Positions 60,579 through 64,000 of a stretch of 64,000 nucleotides of DNA are shown here, piece by piece (position 1 is the stretch's first letter; every line of letters begins with the position of its first letter). Origin of the DNA: Kuenenia sp039794105. GTDB taxonomy: Bacteria; Planctomycetota; Brocadiia; Brocadiales; Brocadiaceae. The DNA lies in assembly GCF_039794105.1 (NCBI RefSeq), contig NZ_JBDIWA010000007.1, positions 62,001 to 126,000 of the forward strand, read 5' to 3'. The translations under genes were made by a program, and so were the position numbers. The notes beneath the pieces were generated by a model. That model had not been told where the DNA came from, did no database searches, and saw only the letters and a list, made by a program, of their open reading frames with translations.

Positions 60579-63329
60579 TTAAGCGGCTTTTTCGCCATAA
60601 AGGCGGCGTGTGCGTTTTTTTCTGTACTCATGTATGAGTGAAAGGGTAAACGGCAGGATGAATATGGACGTCACAAGGCTGCACGAGAGGCTGATTGCGA
60701 GGATCAATCCAAGGCTCGACACCCCCCGGTGAGACGCCAGCGCCAAAGACCCAAAGCCTATTATGGTCGTTAGTGAAGATACGAGTATCGCCTTTCCCGT
60801 GCTGGTTTGATGTATCCAAACGTCTTCTTTTTCGTTTAACCGCATCATGGTGTGTATGCTGTTATCAATGCTGATGCCCAGTATCAGTGGAAATGCGATG
60901 ACATTTGCCGGGTTTGGCTGAATACGGAACAATTTCATAAATCCGATTGTCCATAAAATCGTCAAGAGCAGTGGATACAGCGTGATCAGGGTAAGTATTA
61001 TATTTCTATAGGTGAAGATGAGGATCGCAAAAATAATAACCAGTGTGTAGCATCCGGCGACCAGAAACCCCCGTTTGATTAATCTGTTTGTATCATAAAT
61101 CTGAAATGGCGCACCAGTAGCTTCAGGCTGTATACTCCGTATTTCCGATACAAACTCGCCCAGTTTTCCTTCCGTCCAGATGTCTTCTTTGGGAAAGATA
61201 TATATCATGTTTTTCCCAGTTTTCCCGACAAATCGTTCTTTCAGGCCGTAGGGCAAATCGTCTATGGTCATGGGTTCGGGAACCATTCCATGCTTCAGGA
61301 ATTCAAGATGTTTACGAATGGTCCGTTGTCCTTTGGACAATCTTTCCACGATTTCTGCTTCCGGCAAAGTTTCTGCACTCCGCAAAAAGGTATCTATTTT
61401 GTTGTTAAGGATGAGGAGGCGGTCGGCCAGGGGATGGCTATCCTCTTTCAGTAGCCCCATATTTTTGCCGAAAGTGAGCCGGAATCGCAGCCGTTCAAGA
61501 ATGTTTTTCAATTCCTGATATCGTATTGCGTCGCCGGCATTCTCAGGAAGAGGTATTGTTTGTGCAATAGCATTCAATTCTTTTATAATGCCCGTCTTTT
61601 TTTCCTGCTCGCCGGGGAGCACCGAAGCAATGCTTTCTACCTTTCCCACGCTTTTAAGTCGCAGGAGTTTTTCGGACACCCTCTCAGCTTCTTCAGGTGT
61701 ATGGGCGACAATCGCCCCAAACCATGTGGCGGTGCCGGTTGATTGAACAATTTTTATTGCGTATCGGGTCGATTCCAGGTTGGGTGGCAGGAGGTTCAGC
61801 AGATTGTCGTCAAATTTTATGTGCCTTACAAAGAAGCATGAACCAATTGCAAACAATATGGAAACAATCGTCAGTGGAACTTTGCATGAAACTACGATAC
61901 GAAACATCCAGTTTTTTACCGGGGTGCATAATGAAGCCGCCGGAAACATTTTTTTCTCTGCAGTAATGAATTTGTCACATAAGATTATAAGCGAAGAAAG
62001 CAAAAACAGCGTAGAGATCAATGCGAGCAAAATTCCCGTTCCCGCGATTAGCCCCAGCTCGCTTAATCCTTTAAAATCGATTAACAGGGTGGAGTAAAAC
62101 GATATTGCCGTGGTAACAGCACCCAGGATGATGCCTTTTCCGGTATTTTCCATTGATTTGCATAATGCGTCCCTTTTTTCATGGCCGAGTTTCCTGTATT
62201 CTGTGTAACGCAACATGAGGTGGATGCTGAAATCTATTCCCAGGCCGATTAAAACAACGGCAAATACAATGGAAAAGAGATTTAAGTACCCGATTGCCAA
62301 TGTTGTAAATCCGAACGTCCAGCTTATCGAACATGAAAGGGTGAGCAGGCCGATTAATGGCATTACAATTGAATTGAACGAGATAATAAAGAGTATAGCA
62401 ACTCCCACAAGTGCGCCAATGGAAATGTATAACATTTCTTTCTGGGAAATTTCCATTTCGTCGGCTTCCATAGCAACGGTTCCTGTAAGGCCGATATCGA
62501 CTCCGGGACACATTTCTTTTGCTGCTGCAATTTGTTTTCTGATAAAACCGGTGGAATCCGTACCCGTCAATAACCCTTCAATATCGTTAACCGTTATCTC
62601 CATCAAGAGAATGCGTCCGTTATCAAAGAGGTTGTAATGTGCGGTATCCGGCGTGTTGCTGAGAGCCATAGCAGCGGGGGAAAAAGGTATTCCGCCGGGA
62701 GCTTGCATCGCTGTTTGCAATGGAGATTCCGGCATGGCATTGTTTTCACGGAGGTTATTATTCATGCCCTGAAGAAGGGCGATAAGCCTGTCGATATCTT
62801 CCGTGGTGGTGCTGCCGTCTGTTGTTTGTGCAGGGGTTTTCTGCGCCAGTGAATGCTCAAATTGGGCGAAAATATCTTCGTAGTGGTATGATTGAGGTAA
62901 TTGCGCCCTGTTTTCCCGGGTGTGCAACAAATCGTTTTTTATTTTGAGAAGTTCTTCAACCTCAAGATAAAAGAGCCCCTTTTTCTCAAAATCTGTTTTG
63001 TTCACTTTATAGAAAATATTTTTAATAAGGCGTGGATTGTTCTTTAGCCTTTTTGCAATTTGTTCCGCAGCGTTAATAAGAGCATCCGTGTTCTCTGATT
63101 CCAGGACGATGATATGGCTATCAACCTGTCCAAATTCGTCCATTAGTTTCAGGAATCTTTTATTGTATTCCTTTTCTTTTGAGATAAGGGAGTTTCGGTC
63201 AGGGTTAAAGGTTAAATACTTTACCGTATAGAGCGAAGAAATGAGCGTAAGCAGGAGGGCAATGAATAATACTATTTTAGGACGGGAGCACGCAATGGCA
63301 GCGATTTTTCCGACAATGATTTCAAACAC
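60579..63329 (-). CDS. RND/MMPL transporter, HpnN-like
   Basis: 916 residues, two MMPL halves with about twelve helices and two large periplasmic loops. First helix VLFIALLLTLISSLYTVKYL, then FNPDRNSLI. The proton-relay helices contain VLIGLGIDFSIHLMLRYTEYR (about 365) and LILGISIDNSIHTMMRLNE (about 830). A periplasmic coiled, charged region lies at about 640-740. The closest remembered family is the hopanoid-associated RND transporter HpnN, which moves hopanoids to the outer membrane; other lipid exporters of the group cannot be excluded. It converges on the DUF1566 gene. Confidence 0.85.
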   Translation of the reverse strand: MFEIIVGKIAAIACSRPKIVLFIALLLTLISSLYTVKYLTFNPDRNSLISKEKEYNKRFLKLMDEFGQVDSHIIVLESENTDALINAAEQIAKRLKNNPRLIKNIFYKVNKTDFEKKGLFYLEVEELLKIKNDLLHTRENRAQLPQSYHYEDIFAQFEHSLAQKTPAQTTDGSTTTEDIDRLIALLQGMNNNLRENNAMPESPLQTAMQAPGGIPFSPAAMALSNTPDTAHYNLFDNGRILLMEITVNDIEGLLTGTDSTGFIRKQIAAAKEMCPGVDIGLTGTVAMEADEMEISQKEMLYISIGALVGVAILFIISFNSIVMPLIGLLTLSCSISWTFGFTTLAIGYLNLFSIVFAVVLIGLGIDFSIHLMLRYTEYRKLGHEKRDALCKSMENTGKGIILGAVTTAISFYSTLLIDFKGLSELGLIAGTGILLALISTLFLLSSLIILCDKFITAEKKMFPAASLCTPVKNWMFRIVVSCKVPLTIVSILFAIGSCFFVRHIKFDDNLLNLLPPNLESTRYAIKIVQSTGTATWFGAIVAHTPEEAERVSEKLLRLKSVGKVESIASVLPGEQEKKTGIIKELNAIAQTIPLPENAGDAIRYQELKNILERLRFRLTFGKNMGLLKEDSHPLADRLLILNNKIDTFLRSAETLPEAEIVERLSKGQRTIRKHLEFLKHGMVPEPMTIDDLPYGLKERFVGKTGKNMIYIFPKEDIWTEGKLGEFVSEIRSIQPEATGAPFQIYDTNRLIKRGFLVAGCYTLVIIFAILIFTYRNIILTLITLYPLLLTILWTIGFMKLFRIQPNPANVIAFPLILGISIDNSIHTMMRLNEKEDVWIHQTSTGKAILVSSLTTIIGFGSLALASHRGVSSLGLILAISLSCSLVTSIFILPFTLSLIHEYRKKRTRRLYGEKAA

Positions 63330-63883
63330 CTTGCAATCTCCGTATCTTTACTATCAATGCCGAAACAGCGCTTCTGATGTAGAACCACCCGGCAGGGGGC
63401 AATTCTGTTCTTTGGATAGAAGGTGCGGCAAAATAAATTGAACTATTTTTATAGAAGGTGTTTACCATTTTTTTCTCTTTTTCAATTAATGCGGGAAATA
63501 TTCAGTACAACGTTTGTTTTATGCAGCACGATTCTCTGCGGATTAAAGTTTGTAACCCCCACGGGAAGTTTGTTTTATATGCGCTATATTATTAAACAAT
63601 GCCTTATCTGTGAAATACCCATACAAATACGTATCTTATATTTCTACCCTATAATAATGAATAACTTCAACTTAAAAATGAGTAACAGTTCCGATCCGAA
63701 ATACATGCAGAAATAACAATCAGTAATTTCTACCACAGTTTAGCGGTTTTTTCCCCTTTTCTTGTTTCTTCTTATATGCTATTGTGTAGCCTGTAAAACC
63801 AGTGGTTAGAAAGCATGGGTGTTATTGTTTAGTTTGTTTTCTTTTTGTTATATTTTATTTGAAGTACGACTGAGGAACGACTT
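63330..63883. other. Intergenic, no gene recognised
   Basis: 554 bp between the divergent RND transporter and the lipoprotein gene. A plus-strand frame from 63423 to 63716 lacks a ribosome site and recognisable sequence. A GAGGA ribosome site precedes the ATG at 63884. No family A-E repeat end was found. Confidence 0.45.
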
Positions 63884-64000
63884 ATGAAAAAGCTTTTGTT
63901 CTTAATTCTTGTGTTTCTTATCGCCGGGTGCGCTTCAACGGTATCACAAACAGAGCAACAGTATTACAACGTTTACGATGAACAGGGTAAGCGCAAGGGG
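63884..64000 (+). CDS. Lipoprotein, N-terminal part only (runs off the window)
   Basis: 39 codons before the window ends. ATG with GAGGA eight bases upstream, then a basic-hydrophobic signal MKKLLFLILVFLIAGC with a lipobox IAGC at residue 16, and the mature start ASTVSQTEQQYYNVYDEQGK. The type of protein cannot be told from so short a start. Confidence 0.8.
   Translation, partial: MKKLLFLILVFLIAGCASTVSQTEQQYYNVYDEQGKRKG

Noticed and set aside
63423..63716. 97-residue plus-strand frame before the last lipoprotein
   Set aside because: No ribosome site, no recognisable motif, and the region is likely the promoter space of a divergent pair.

Overview
The window looks like a chromosomal segment of an anammox planctomycete of the Kuenenia/Brocadia type. 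This is inferred from gene content and not from a marker gene: moderate-to-low GC, periplasmic c-type haem proteins of the cytochrome c' kind, a siroheme-dependent haem synthesis enzyme (AhbC), a fused SecDF, TTG and GTG starts, a hopanoid-transporter-like RND protein, and two proteins resembling the chlamydial outer-membrane protein OmcB, which points to the Planctomycetes-Verrucomicrobia-Chlamydiae group. I see no rRNA, tRNA or CRISPR array.

Layout. 1-6.9 kb is an accessory island: a type I restriction-modification module (hsdS, hsdM, a DUF4062/ATPase gene with an 11-bp tandem repeat, and a 62-codon remnant of an upstream gene), a PIN-toxin pair, and a decayed ISAs1-type transposase. 7-20 kb is ordinary metabolism and envelope synthesis: two glycosyltransferases, a cysQ relic, FKBP isomerase, XdhC, an FAD oxidoreductase, a UDP-glucuronate-decarboxylase-like epimerase, flavoprotein, phosphomannomutase, a STN/HEAT protein, then a NusG paralogue preceded by a terminator-like hairpin that contains its own Shine-Dalgarno sequence. 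20.6-29.5 kb holds CstA, two cytochrome c'-like proteins, a single-domain globin, AhbC, a PQQ-type propeller and a LysM protein. 30-38.8 kb is a minus-strand ruvA-ruvB-queH-spoIID-tgt-yajC-secDF cluster (recombination, queuosine, secretion). 39-53 kb carries a TPR protein ending in an RNA-polymerase alpha-CTD-like domain, a SulP transporter, an orphan Cache sensor, a PhoBR-type two-component system coupled to a duplicated-domain protein, coaX, obg and a BadF-type kinase. 53.7-64 kb carries an aminotransferase, an IS630-type relic broken by a small element, two tandem OmcB-like proteins, a DUF1566 protein, an HpnN-like RND transporter and the start of a lipoprotein.

The intergenic spaces are unusually rich in short non-coding repeats. 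At least three families have terminal inverted repeats (ends GTAACACTTTAG, TAACTTCTCAATAA and GTAACTATTCAGCG). There is also a hairpin family around GTGCGACGAGG, a roughly 74-bp imperfect palindrome present twice, and three near-perfect or perfect palindromes of 42-50 bp. Several sit directly in promoters or supply stop codons.

The strongest leads are the tandem OmcB-like pair, the hairpin-controlled NusG paralogue, the TPR/alpha-CTD fusion, the SecF half with a roughly fourfold enlarged periplasmic domain, and the repeat families themselves. All family assignments are from reading the translations and remembering families; no database search was run.
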